Source: Streptomyces sp. NBC_00536 (GTDB taxonomy: Bacteria > Actinomycetota > Actinomycetes > Streptomycetales > Streptomycetaceae). From it: 64,000 nt of DNA. The position numbers and the translations under genes are program-made. Of this stretch, positions 17,004 through 26,102 are shown piece after piece. Position 1 is the stretch's first letter. Every line of letters starts with the position of its first letter. The notes below the pieces were generated by a model, which saw only the letters and a program-made list of their open reading frames with translations, was not told where the DNA came from and searched no databases. The stretch spans positions 1,178,001-1,242,000 of the forward strand of contig NZ_CP107819.1 of assembly GCF_036346295.1 (NCBI RefSeq), read 5' to 3'.

Positions 17004-18488
17004 GTGAAGCAGAGGGAAGGGGAATTGGCCGACCCGCTCTTAGCGGTGCGCGGGCTTCCGGTGGACGGGGCGATCAGCCGTCCCGCCACCGACTGGGAGC
17101 AGCGCTACCGCCGTGCGGTGATCACCAGCGACACCGTGGCCACCGCCTTCGTGGTGACGGCCATAGGCGGCTTCTTCGGGGTCCGGGACGCGGCCAACTG
17201 GCATGAGAAGTGGAACATCCTGGCCTTCGGCACCGAGCTGCTGGTGCTCGGAGCGCTGGCGGTGAGCCGGGCGTGGGCTCCGGCCGTGCTCGGCCAGGGC
17301 GCCGAGGAGTTCCGCCGGCTCGGACGTTCGCTGTTCACGGCGGCCGTCGTGCTGGCGCTCGGCGGGGTGGCCCTCGCCTCGCACAACATCAAACTCTGGA
17401 TCTTCGTCGCGATCCCGGCGATCGCGCTCGTCACCATGACCGAGCGGTATCTGCTGCGGGTCTGGCTGCACAGACAGCGCCAGGAAGGGCGCTGCCTGCG
17501 CCCGGTGCTCGCCGCCGGGAGCCTGGCCACCGTGCGCGACCTGATCGCCCGTACCCGCAAGTTCCCGCACCTCGGGTGGCGGGTGGAGGCGGTGTGCACG
17601 CCGGACGGTTTCTGGCTCGACGGTGACCGGCTGGACGGAGTCCCGGTCGTCGGCCGACTGGCCGACGTCGCGCTGCACGTGCGCCGCGACGGCTACCGTG
17701 TCGTCGCGCTCACTCCGGACCCGCACTGGTCACCGGACCGGCTGCAGCGGCTGGCCTGGAACCTCGAAGGCTGCGACGCCGAGATGGTCGTGGCCCCCGT
17801 GCTGATGGAGGTGGCCGGGCCGCGGCTGCACGTGGACGCGGTGCTCGGGATCCCGCTGCTGCGGGTGAGCATGCCGATCTTCACCGGGGGGCGCCGGGCG
17901 GTCAAAGAGGTGGTCGACCGGCTGGGCGCGGCGGCCCTGCTGATGGTGTTCGCGCCGCTGATGGTGCTCGTCGGGCTGCTCGTGCTCGTCGACAGCCGTG
18001 GCGGGGTGTTCTACCGCCAGCGCAGGGTGGGCAAGGACGGGCGCGAGTTCACCATCGTCAAGTTCCGGACCATGGTCGCCGGGGCGGACCGGGCACGTGC
18101 CGGGCTGGCCGACCGCAACGAGGGCGCCGGCCTGTTGTTCAAACTCCGCCGGGATCCGCGGGTGACGCGGGTCGGAACGGTGCTGCGCCGGTATTCGCTC
18201 GACGAACTCCCGCAGCTCTTCAACGTGCTCACCGGATCGATGTCACTCGTCGGTCCACGGCCTCCGCTGCCGGAGGAGTCCGCCGCCTACGGTCCGGACA
18301 TCCGGCGGCGGCTGCTGGTCAAGCCCGGGCTCACCGGCCTGTGGCAGATCAGCGGGCGCAGCGACCTGCCGTGGGACGAGGCGGTCCGCCTCGACCTGCG
18401 GTACGTGGAGGACTGGTCGCTCGCCCTCGACACGGTGATCTTGTGGAAGACGCTGCGTGCGGTGCTGCAGGGACAAGGGGCCTACTGA
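17004..18488 (+). CDS. Polyprenyl glycosylphosphotransferase (exopolysaccharide initiating sugar transferase)
   Basis: A 494-aa WbaP/WcaJ-type enzyme that transfers a sugar-1-phosphate to undecaprenyl phosphate to start repeat-unit synthesis at the membrane. Several N-terminal membrane segments (about 30-155) and a CoA-binding-like domain (about 160-270) precede the catalytic bacterial sugar transferase domain (about 300-494). That domain shows YRQRRVGKDGREFTIVKFRT, SLDELPQLFNVLTGSMSLVG and KPGLTGLWQISGRS. The GTG start at 17004 follows a GGGGGGGA tract. It is the first gene of the rightward polysaccharide locus. Confidence 0.93.
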   Translation: MKQREGELADPLLAVRGLPVDGAISRPATDWEQRYRRAVITSDTVATAFVVTAIGGFFGVRDAANWHEKWNILAFGTELLVLGALAVSRAWAPAVLGQGAEEFRRLGRSLFTAAVVLALGGVALASHNIKLWIFVAIPAIALVTMTERYLLRVWLHRQRQEGRCLRPVLAAGSLATVRDLIARTRKFPHLGWRVEAVCTPDGFWLDGDRLDGVPVVGRLADVALHVRRDGYRVVALTPDPHWSPDRLQRLAWNLEGCDAEMVVAPVLMEVAGPRLHVDAVLGIPLLRVSMPIFTGGRRAVKEVVDRLGAAALLMVFAPLMVLVGLLVLVDSRGGVFYRQRRVGKDGREFTIVKFRTMVAGADRARAGLADRNEGAGLLFKLRRDPRVTRVGTVLRRYSLDELPQLFNVLTGSMSLVGPRPPLPEESAAYGPDIRRRLLVKPGLTGLWQISGRSDLPWDEAVRLDLRYVEDWSLALDTVILWKTLRAVLQGQGAY

Positions 18489-18561
18489 TGCGCGGGGGGC
18501 ATCACGCGGTCGGCTCGCGGACAGCAGGCCACAAGGGCCTGCCTGGGGGGAGGAACGGGTT

Positions 18562-19878
18562 ATGAGGGTCAGCGTCTTGGGGCTCGGTTACGTGGGCTGT
18601 GTGTCGGCCGCGTGCCTGGCCAGCCTGGGCCACGAGGTCATCGGTGTGGACGTGAACCAGGTGAAGGTCGACCTGGTCAACGACGGCAAGGCCCCGGTGG
18701 TCGAGGAGCGGATCGGCGAGCTCATAGCCGAGGTCGTGCGGACCGGAGCGTTACGGGCCACCACGGACGTCCGCGAGGCGATCATGGGCAGCGATGTGTC
18801 GCTGGTCTGCGTGGGCACGCCGTCGGAGCCCAACGGCAGCCTGTGCACGACGTACTTGGAGCGGGTCACCGAGGAGATCGGGGCCGCGGTGGCCGAGCGG
18901 GGCGGTCGGCAGACCGTCGTGTTCCGCAGCACCATGCTCCCCGGCACCTGCCTGAACCTGCTGGTGCCGATCCTGGAGAAGCACGTCGGCGGCACGGCCG
19001 GGGTGGACATCGGCGTCGCGGTCAACCCGGAGTTCCTCCGCGAGGGCACGAGCGTGCGGGACTTCTTCGATCCGCCCAAGACCGTCATCGGCGAGCTGGA
19101 CCCGGCGAGCGGCGACGTGGTGGCGGCGCTGTACGACGGACTGCCCGGCGAGGTGTTCCGGGTGCCGATCCCGACGGCCGAGGCGATCAAATACGCGGAC
19201 AACGCGTTCCACGGCCTCAAGATCGGCTTCGCGAACGAACTGGGCGCGGTGTGCCAGGCGCTCGGGGTGGACTCGCACCAGGTGGTGGACGTGTTCCTGG
19301 CCGACCGCAAGCTGAACATCAGCTCCGCCTACCTGCGGCCCGGCTTCGCCTTCGGCGGCTCCTGCCTCCCCAAGGACCTGCGCAGCCTGCTCCACGCGGC
19401 GCAGCGGGCCGATGTCTCGGTGCCCATCCTCGCCCACGTACTGCCCTCCAACTCCGACCACTTGCAGCGCGCGGTGGAGCTGGTCGCGCGCACCGGCAAG
19501 CGCCGGGTGGGCCTGTTCGGTCTGTCCTTCAAACCGGGCACCGACGACCTCCGCGAGAGCCCGCTCGTCGAGCTGGCGGAGCGGCTCTTCGGCAAGGGGT
19601 ACGACCTGCGGATCTACGACCCCAACGTGAACCTCTCCCGGCTTCTGGGCGCGAACCGCGAGTACATCGAGACCCGGCTGCCGCACCTCGCGCAGCTGCT
19701 CGCGGAGTCCGTCGAGGAGGTGCTCGACCATGCCGAGGTGTGCCTGGTCGGGACCAGGGACCCGGCGGTGCTGGCGGCCCTGCCGCACGGCGCCACCCCG
19801 GTGATCGTCGACCTCGTCCACCTTCCCGACGCCGACGCGCGCCGGGCCGAACCGGGGTACGTGGGCCTTGCCTGGTGA
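18562..19878 (+). CDS. Nucleotide-sugar 6-dehydrogenase, GDP-mannose dehydrogenase (AlgD)-like
   Basis: A 438-aa NAD-dependent dehydrogenase that oxidises a nucleotide sugar to its uronate. It has the Rossmann motif GLGYVG (about 7-12), the catalytic cysteine in FGGSCLPKDLR (about 265-275) and KTVIGE. The helix YADNAFHGLKIGFANE resembles AlgD (GDP-mannose to GDP-mannuronate) more than UDP-glucose dehydrogenase, so a mannuronate-type precursor is inferred. ATG 18562 is preceded by GGGGGGAGG with good spacing. The next gene starts within its last codons. Confidence 0.88.
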   Translation: MRVSVLGLGYVGCVSAACLASLGHEVIGVDVNQVKVDLVNDGKAPVVEERIGELIAEVVRTGALRATTDVREAIMGSDVSLVCVGTPSEPNGSLCTTYLERVTEEIGAAVAERGGRQTVVFRSTMLPGTCLNLLVPILEKHVGGTAGVDIGVAVNPEFLREGTSVRDFFDPPKTVIGELDPASGDVVAALYDGLPGEVFRVPIPTAEAIKYADNAFHGLKIGFANELGAVCQALGVDSHQVVDVFLADRKLNISSAYLRPGFAFGGSCLPKDLRSLLHAAQRADVSVPILAHVLPSNSDHLQRAVELVARTGKRRVGLFGLSFKPGTDDLRESPLVELAERLFGKGYDLRIYDPNVNLSRLLGANREYIETRLPHLAQLLAESVEEVLDHAEVCLVGTRDPAVLAALPHGATPVIVDLVHLPDADARRAEPGYVGLAW

Positions 19879-21178
19879 CGCGGCGTTCGACGACAAGGCG
19901 TCGGGCGCCACGGCGTCCGGCAGCACGGCCGGGCGCGGCGGGCGGGGCCGTCGCGCGCTGATCCTGGTGGAGAACCTGTCGGTGCCCTTCGACCGGCGGG
20001 TGTGGCAGGAGTGCACGACGCTGCGCGACGCGGGTTGGACGGTGCACGTCATCTGTCCCCGGGGGACGAAGCGGGACACGGAACTGGAGACGGAGATCGA
20101 CGGGGTGCGGATCCACCGCTACCCGCTGCGCGCGGCCACCGGAGGACCGGCCGGCTACCTGCAGGAGTACGGGGCGGCGCTGTGGCACACCGTCCGCCTC
20201 GCCCGCAGGATCGGCCCCGTCGACGTGGTCCACGCGTGCAATCCGCCGGACCTGCTGTTCCTGCCGGCGCTGTGGCTCAAGCGGCGCGGGGCGCGGTTCG
20301 TCTTCGACCAGCACGACCTGGTACCCGAGCTGTACCTCTCCCGGTTCAACCGCGGCGAGGACCTGCTGTACCGCGGCGTGCGCGCGCTGGAACGGCGGAC
20401 CTACCGGGCCGCGGACATCGTGCTCGCCACGAACGAGAGCTACCGGGACGTCGCGCTGCGCCGCGGCGGCCGGCGGCCCGAGGACGTCTTCGTGGTGCGC
20501 AGCGCGCCCGACACCGACCGGTTCCGGCCGGTGCCGCCCGAGCCGGAGCTGAAGCGCGGCAAGCCCCATCTGCTGTGCTACCTCGGCGTCATGGGGCCGC
20601 AGGACGGCGTCGACTACGCCCTGCGGGCCCTCGCGAAGCTGCGCGACGAGCTGGGGCGGAGCGACTGGCACGCGGTGTTCATCGGCTCCGGCGACAGCTT
20701 CAACGCGATGGTGCAACTGTCCCGGCGGCTCGGGCTCTCGGAGCAGGTGCAGTTCACCGGGCGGATCCCGGACGCCGACCTGGCGCGCTACCTGTCCACC
20801 GCGGACGTGTGCCTGTCCCCCGACCCGCACAATCCGCTCAACGACGTGTCGACCATGAACAAGGTCCTGGAATACATGGTGATGGGGCGGCCGATCGTCT
20901 CGTTCGACCTCCGGGAGGCGCGCGTCTCGGCCGCAGACGCCGCCGTCTACGCGCCCGCCAACGACGAGGCCGCATTCGCCCGGCTCGTCGCGGGGTTGCT
21001 GGACGATCCGGAGCAGCGGGCCCGGATGGGCAAGATCGGCCAGGAGCGGATCAGCGGGCCGCTCTCCTGGCGGAACTCGCAGGCGTCGCTGCTCGCCGCC
21101 TACGCCGCGGCCTGCGGTGACGGCGCTCCGCTGGCGGCGGGCGACACCGACAGGGCGGGGAAGAGGCCGCACCGTTGA
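19868..21178 (+). CDS. GT4-family glycosyltransferase
   Basis: A GT-B glycosyltransferase of about 436 aa, probably adding a sugar to the lipid-linked repeat unit on the cytoplasmic face. The N-terminal domain starts at RRALILVENLSVPFDRRVW after a low-complexity leader. The C-terminal donor-binding region has NKVLEYMVMGRPIV (about 333-346) near the usual position. The TTG at 19868 overlaps the dehydrogenase by 11 bp and is the only start found before the conserved domain, but the exact start is uncertain. It overlaps the following TTG start by 4 bp. Confidence 0.85.
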   Translation: MPGDAAFDDKASGATASGSTAGRGGRGRRALILVENLSVPFDRRVWQECTTLRDAGWTVHVICPRGTKRDTELETEIDGVRIHRYPLRAATGGPAGYLQEYGAALWHTVRLARRIGPVDVVHACNPPDLLFLPALWLKRRGARFVFDQHDLVPELYLSRFNRGEDLLYRGVRALERRTYRAADIVLATNESYRDVALRRGGRRPEDVFVVRSAPDTDRFRPVPPEPELKRGKPHLLCYLGVMGPQDGVDYALRALAKLRDELGRSDWHAVFIGSGDSFNAMVQLSRRLGLSEQVQFTGRIPDADLARYLSTADVCLSPDPHNPLNDVSTMNKVLEYMVMGRPIVSFDLREARVSAADAAVYAPANDEAAFARLVAGLLDDPEQRARMGKIGQERISGPLSWRNSQASLLAAYAAACGDGAPLAAGDTDRAGKRPHR

Positions 21179-22602
21179 GCGATGACACGATACGCCTGGT
21201 CACGATGGGCCGGATCATCCGTCGGCGCTGGCGTCTGCTCACCCTCCTCGCCCTGGTGGGTGCCCTCGTCGGCTACGGCGCTTCTCTGCTGTTCCCGCCG
21301 AGTTACACGACGTCGGCATCGGTGCTGCTGCCGGGGGCGTGGCAGGAGCGCGAGCTGCTGACCCAGGCTCAGGTCGCGACCAGTTCTGTGGTGCTCGACC
21401 GCGCGGCCGCCACGCTCGGCTGGCGCGGGGTCGGCGGCGGCGAGCTGCGGGACCGGGTGACCGCCACGGCCTCCGACGGGAACATCATCAAGATCTCGGG
21501 TACGGCGGACACTCCGGGGCGCGCACAGCAGCTCTCCGACCAGGTGGCCCAGCAGTTCGTCACCTTCGCCGCGCGGATCGCGGGCGCCAATACCGATCCC
21601 GCGGCGGCGGCGCAGCCCGAGGCACTGCGGCAGATGGTGACGCAGACCAGCCGCCGCATCACCGAGCTGGCCGATGCCACCGATCCGGGGAAGACAGTGG
21701 AGAGCGTGCAGACCCGTACCGAGCTGGCGAAGCTGCGTACCGCGCTGCAGGAGGCCATCAAGAAGCTGGACCAGGTCGACCCTGCCGCCAGCAAGGCCAA
21801 CATGGTCGTGATGGGGCCGGCCCCCCGGCCGCCCGGCGAGGCACCGCCGACGAGGACGCAGCTCATCGGCGGCGGGGCGCTGCTGTTCTTCCTGGCCGCG
21901 GTCATCGGCCATCTCACCGCCGCGCGGATGAGCCGTCGGCTGCGCACCGAAACGGAGATCGCGGCGGCGCTGGGCTCGGCCCTGCTGGGCACCGTCGACG
22001 TACCCGGTGAGCGGCGCGCGCACCGGCCGGAGGGCCGTGGCCCGCGGGCCCGGATCCGGCGGCTGCTCGGGGTCGACGTCCGGTGGGACACGCCGGCCCC
22101 GCAGGCCTCCGGCGACGAGGCCGACCGGCGGATCCGCTACCGGCGGGTGTGCGCCCATCTACGGGACCGGCTGCCGGCCACCCGGCAGGTGCTGGTGGTC
22201 GTCCCGGACGGGGACGAGACCGCCCTGCGGGCCGCGGGGCAGCTCGTCGCCGAGTCCGGAGCCGGGAACGAGTCCGCTAACGGGTCCGGAGCCGATCCCT
22301 CCGCAAGCTCTCCGGGCAGCGGGTACCCCGTGCTGCGGGTGGTGGAGGTGTCGGTGTCCCGGCCCCTGGTGCCGGACCGCGACGGCGAGTCCGGTGTCGT
22401 GGTCGTGCTCAGCGCGGGCAGCTGGACCGCGGGGGAACTCGCGGGCATCGCCGAGGCGTGCGCGGACGCCCGGCAGGAGGTCGTCGGGATCGTCCTCGCC
22501 GGCCTGGTCCGGGCCCGTCCGGCGCGGTCCGCCGGTCCTCCCCCGGAAGCCGTCGTACCGGCGGTCTCGGTGGGCCACGACGCGGCGGGAGGTGCGGCGT
22601 GA
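21175..22602 (+). CDS. Wzz-like chain-length protein with degenerate BY-kinase domain (first of pair)
   Basis: A 475-aa membrane protein with a Wzz-type layout: a membrane helix at about 20-42 (LLTLLALVGALVGYGASLLF), an extracytoplasmic region with predicted helices, and a second helix at about 222-246 (LIGGGALLFFLAAVIGHL). A cytoplasmic domain of about 220 residues follows. It aligns by pattern with the bacterial tyrosine kinase fold (RQVLVVVPDGDETALRAAGQ), but the Walker A lysine is missing. Such proteins set polymer length and assist export. Start TTG 21175 overlaps the previous stop (TTGA). Confidence 0.78.
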   Translation: MSDDTIRLVTMGRIIRRRWRLLTLLALVGALVGYGASLLFPPSYTTSASVLLPGAWQERELLTQAQVATSSVVLDRAAATLGWRGVGGGELRDRVTATASDGNIIKISGTADTPGRAQQLSDQVAQQFVTFAARIAGANTDPAAAAQPEALRQMVTQTSRRITELADATDPGKTVESVQTRTELAKLRTALQEAIKKLDQVDPAASKANMVVMGPAPRPPGEAPPTRTQLIGGGALLFFLAAVIGHLTAARMSRRLRTETEIAAALGSALLGTVDVPGERRAHRPEGRGPRARIRRLLGVDVRWDTPAPQASGDEADRRIRYRRVCAHLRDRLPATRQVLVVVPDGDETALRAAGQLVAESGAGNESANGSGADPSASSPGSGYPVLRVVEVSVSRPLVPDRDGESGVVVVLSAGSWTAGELAGIAEACADARQEVVGIVLAGLVRARPARSAGPPPEAVVPAVSVGHDAAGGAA

Positions 22603-24119
22603 CGACGAGCACGGCTTCGGATCCGTCGGCCGCCGCTCCGCTGCTGGACCTCCAGTCGCTGGTGGTCGCGGTGCGCAGGCGCCGCCGTCTCTGGTGCACC
22701 ATGGCGCTGCTGGGGCTGCTCCTCGGCGCCGCGGTGGCGGTGCTCATGCCGCCCCCGCCGACGGCGGTGACCAAGGTGCTGGTCGCGCATCAGGCGGACC
22801 AGCCGAACGACCCCGGGACGCTGATGCGCACCGACGTCGGGCTGCTGCAGACCACCCGGATCGCGGGCAAGGCGCTCCAGACCCTCAAGTCCCCGCAGAA
22901 GCCGGAGGACTTCATGCTGGAGTACTCGGGACTCGGCCTGTCCAACAACCTGTTGCAGATCACCGTGACGGGCGGCAGCGACGCGGAAGCGGTGGCCCGG
23001 GCCAAGGCGCTGGCCGACGCGTTCGTCGCGGACCACGTGCGGCGCATCCAGGAAGCGGCGGACGCGGAGGCCAAGACCCTGCTCGAACAGCGTGACCGCA
23101 TGCAGGAGGAACTCACCCAGGTCAACAAGTCGATCGGGGACGCGTCCCCGCAGAGCGGGCCGAAGACCTCGGCGAACCTGGAGACGCTGTTCGCCCGCCG
23201 GGCCGAACTCACCTCCCGGATCACCGACTTCGGCCAGCGCGCCGCGGAGGCCCGGATCGGTACGCCCCAGCTCATCGCCGGGACGCAGATCGTGGACGCG
23301 CCGCGCGCGGAGCGGCACTCGCTGCCCAAGACCGCTGCCACCAATGCCGCGATCGGACTCGTCCTCGGGCTCGTCCTCGGACTCGCGGTGGCCGCGGTCG
23401 GTGCGGTGGTCGCGGACCGCCCCGTACTGCGCCGGGAGATCGCGGCGAACCTCGGCGCCTCGGTCCTCGCGGAACTCCCGCGCACGCCCCGTCGGCCGGC
23501 CAGGCCGTGGCAGCGCCGGCGGACCCGGGCGGCACGGACCCGGCTCACCGCGACCCTGGCCCGCACGGTACGCGGCTCCGCGGAGCCGGTGTCGCTGCTG
23601 GAGCTGGGCAGTGCGCACAGCACGGGTGCGATCACCCTGGACCTCGCCGGTGCGCTGGGACAGGACGGTCCGGTGGTGGTCATCGACGGCCTGCCCGGCC
23701 TGCCGCTCGCCAACCGCCGCCCGAAGCCGGGCGACCCGGCGGTGGTCAGCGGCGAGGGCGCCGCGGCCGCGGCGCCGGAGGACCGCAGGATCGGGGTCGG
23801 CTCGGTGGCGCCGGGCACGGCGTGGACCGACCTCCAGTACCTCGGCACACGGACCGTGCTCGTCGTGCGCGCCGGGCACGGCAGCGCCGCGTGGCTGCAC
23901 ACCGTGGCGCGGCAGCTCGCGGACCTGGGCATCGTGGTGATCGGCGTGGTGCTGATCGACCCCGATCCGCGGGACCGGACCGACGGCACGCTGTGGGACG
24001 GGCCGCAGGGCGCGCCGCACGGCCAGAACGAGCGGACGGCCCGGCAGCACGGGATACGGCCGCGGCCGGAGCGGCCGTCATGGGCACGGGTCCCGGACAT
24101 CGACCAGGAAGCGCGGTAG
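22599..24119 (+). CDS. Wzz-like chain-length protein with degenerate BY-kinase domain (second of pair)
   Basis: A 506-aa relative of the preceding protein. It has membrane helices at about 29-50 and 248-270, with a coiled-coil-like periplasmic segment between them (LLEQRDRMQEELTQVNKS). The C-terminal domain reads VSLLELGSAHSTGAITLDLA, where an active BY-kinase would have a P-loop with GK(S/T); here the lysine is absent. It begins at GTG 22599, overlapping the previous stop by 4 bp. The pair probably forms a heteromeric length-control and export complex with the polymerase. Confidence 0.78.
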   Translation: MTTSTASDPSAAAPLLDLQSLVVAVRRRRRLWCTMALLGLLLGAAVAVLMPPPPTAVTKVLVAHQADQPNDPGTLMRTDVGLLQTTRIAGKALQTLKSPQKPEDFMLEYSGLGLSNNLLQITVTGGSDAEAVARAKALADAFVADHVRRIQEAADAEAKTLLEQRDRMQEELTQVNKSIGDASPQSGPKTSANLETLFARRAELTSRITDFGQRAAEARIGTPQLIAGTQIVDAPRAERHSLPKTAATNAAIGLVLGLVLGLAVAAVGAVVADRPVLRREIAANLGASVLAELPRTPRRPARPWQRRRTRAARTRLTATLARTVRGSAEPVSLLELGSAHSTGAITLDLAGALGQDGPVVVIDGLPGLPLANRRPKPGDPAVVSGEGAAAAAPEDRRIGVGSVAPGTAWTDLQYLGTRTVLVVRAGHGSAAWLHTVARQLADLGIVVIGVVLIDPDPRDRTDGTLWDGPQGAPHGQNERTARQHGIRPRPERPSWARVPDIDQEAR

Positions 24120-24122
24120 GAC

Positions 24123-26051
24123 ATGTGTGGCATCGCAGGCACGTACCGATGGCCGGACGGGAAGGCCGTGACCGACCGGCTCACCGATACCCTCGCCCAC
24201 CGCGGTCCGGACGGGGCGGGGCGCTACGGTCACCCGGCCGGTGACGGCGAGGTGCACCTCGGGCACCGCCGGCTGGCCATCATCGACTTGTCGGAGACCG
24301 GCGCCCAGCCGATGGTCAGGGACGGACTCGTCCTCACCTACAACGGCGAGCTGTACAACGCGCCCGCACTGCGCGCCGAACTGGAGTCCGCCGGGGTGCG
24401 CTTCCGCGGTACCTCCGACAGCGAGGTGCTGCTGGAGGCCTGGCGGCGCTGGGGCACGGACTGCCTGCCCAGGCTGCGCGGGATGTTCGCCTTCGGGATC
24501 TTCGACGAGCGGACCGGTGAGCTGGTGCTCGCCCGCGACCAGCTCGGCATCAAGCCGCTGTTCCTGCTCCGGCGCGGCGGGGGCCTGGTGTTCGCCTCCG
24601 AGCTGAAGGCGCTCGCCGCCGCCACCGGCGGGTCACTGGAGGTGGACCACGCGGCGCTGGTGGCTTCCCTGCTGTACTACTGGGTGCCGGATTCGCGCTG
24701 CGCGCTGCGCGAGGCGGAGAAGCTGCCGCCCGGGAGCTGGCTGCGGTGCCGGCCCGACGGCCGAGTGGACCGCGGCCGGTTCTGGAACCTGCGGGACGTC
24801 GCCGCCGAGGGCCAGGAGCGGGCCCGCTCCGGCGAGCTGCCGGACATCGCCGCCGTCATCGAGGAGTCGACCCGGCACCACCTGCTCTCCGACGTGCCGG
24901 TGGCGACCTTCCTCTCCGGCGGTCTCGACTCCAGCTATCTGACCGCGCTGGCGGCCCGCGACCACCCGGGGATCTCGGCCTACACGATCGGGTTCCGCGC
25001 CGAGGACGCCAAGTTCGAGGCGATGCCGGACGACCTGCGCTACGCCCGGCAGGTGGCCGAGCGGTTCGGGGTCGACCTGCACGAGATCGAGATCGCTCCG
25101 AACGTCCTCGACCTGCTGCCGCAGATGACCTACCACCTGGACGAGCCGATCGGCGATCCCGCCGCGATCAACACCTTCCTGATCTGCTCGGCCGCCCGGG
25201 AGGCCGGGGTCAAGGTGATGCTCTCGGGGATGGGCGCCGACGAGCTGTTCGCCGGGTACCGCAAGCACCTGGCCAACCTGCTCGCGCTGCGCTACCAGCG
25301 CGTGCCGCGGCCCCTGCGGCGCGGTGTGTCGGCGGCCGTGGACCGGCTGCCGGTCGCCACGGCCCGCCGGGGGTACCGGTCCGTGCGGTTCGCGAAGCGC
25401 TTCCTCTCTTTCGCGGATCTGCCGGAGGAGACGGCGTTCCGGCGCAGCTACACCATGTACGACCAGGACGAACTGCTCGCCCTGATCGATCCGGACCTGG
25501 CCGGGACGGTGGACGACGTACTGACCGAGCACGCGGACGTCTACCAGGACAACGACCTCGACGACTTCGTCAACCGCATGTGCCTGGGCGACGCCCGGAT
25601 GTTCCTGCCGGGCCTGAACCTCGCCTACACGGACCGCTCCAGCATGGCCGCGTCGACCGAGGTGCGGGTGCCGTACGTGGACGTCGAGGTGGTCAAGGCG
25701 GCGTTCGCGGTACCCGGCAACCGCAAGATCGTCGGACGGCAGGGCAAGGCCGTCCTGAAGGAGGCGGCCACCTCGATCCTGCCCAAGGAGATCGTCTACC
25801 GGCCCAAGGGCCTGTTCAGCGCCCCGCTGCGGGCCTGGATGAGCCGGGATCTGGCGCCGCTGGTGCGCGAGGTGGTGAACGACGGGGTGCTCGTCAACTC
25901 CGGGTTCCTGCGCCGCGACGCGCTGGCGCGCATGGTCGCGGAGGACGCCGCCGGGCAGCGGGACTTCTCGAAGCACCTGTGGCACGTGCTGACCCTTGAG
26001 TACTGGTACCGCGGCGCGACCTCCGGCTCCGGCCGGAGCACCGACCACTGA
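24123..26051 (+). CDS. asnB: Asparagine synthase (glutamine-hydrolysing), class B
   Basis: A 642-aa two-domain amidotransferase. The glutaminase domain starts with the catalytic Cys2 (MCGIAGTYRWPDG). The synthetase domain has the PPi-binding loop FLSGGLDSSYL (about residue 263). AsnB-like enzymes inside polysaccharide loci are often thought to amidate a carboxylated sugar rather than supply asparagine. With an AlgD-like dehydrogenase nearby, uronate amidation is a reasonable inference. The gene lies 3 bp after the second Wzz-like gene, so it belongs to the operon. Confidence 0.9.
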   Translation: MCGIAGTYRWPDGKAVTDRLTDTLAHRGPDGAGRYGHPAGDGEVHLGHRRLAIIDLSETGAQPMVRDGLVLTYNGELYNAPALRAELESAGVRFRGTSDSEVLLEAWRRWGTDCLPRLRGMFAFGIFDERTGELVLARDQLGIKPLFLLRRGGGLVFASELKALAAATGGSLEVDHAALVASLLYYWVPDSRCALREAEKLPPGSWLRCRPDGRVDRGRFWNLRDVAAEGQERARSGELPDIAAVIEESTRHHLLSDVPVATFLSGGLDSSYLTALAARDHPGISAYTIGFRAEDAKFEAMPDDLRYARQVAERFGVDLHEIEIAPNVLDLLPQMTYHLDEPIGDPAAINTFLICSAAREAGVKVMLSGMGADELFAGYRKHLANLLALRYQRVPRPLRRGVSAAVDRLPVATARRGYRSVRFAKRFLSFADLPEETAFRRSYTMYDQDELLALIDPDLAGTVDDVLTEHADVYQDNDLDDFVNRMCLGDARMFLPGLNLAYTDRSSMAASTEVRVPYVDVEVVKAAFAVPGNRKIVGRQGKAVLKEAATSILPKEIVYRPKGLFSAPLRAWMSRDLAPLVREVVNDGVLVNSGFLRRDALARMVAEDAAGQRDFSKHLWHVLTLEYWYRGATSGSGRSTDH

Positions 26052-26073
26052 AGCACTGAGCACTGAGCACTGA
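26050..26073. repeat. Heptamer tandem repeat at the asnB stop codon
   Basis: Three near-perfect copies of AGCACTG follow directly on the TGA stop of asnB. The 51-bp spacer containing them separates asnB from the next gene. Confidence 0.7.
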
Positions 26074-26102
26074 CGTGACGGCGTAGAACAACAGGAGTTC
26101 TG

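Noticed and set aside
18562..19878. UDP-glucose dehydrogenase assignment
   Set aside because: The helix around NAFHGLKIGFANE and the FGGSCLPKDLR active site resemble GDP-mannose dehydrogenase more closely; the call remains uncertain without a search.
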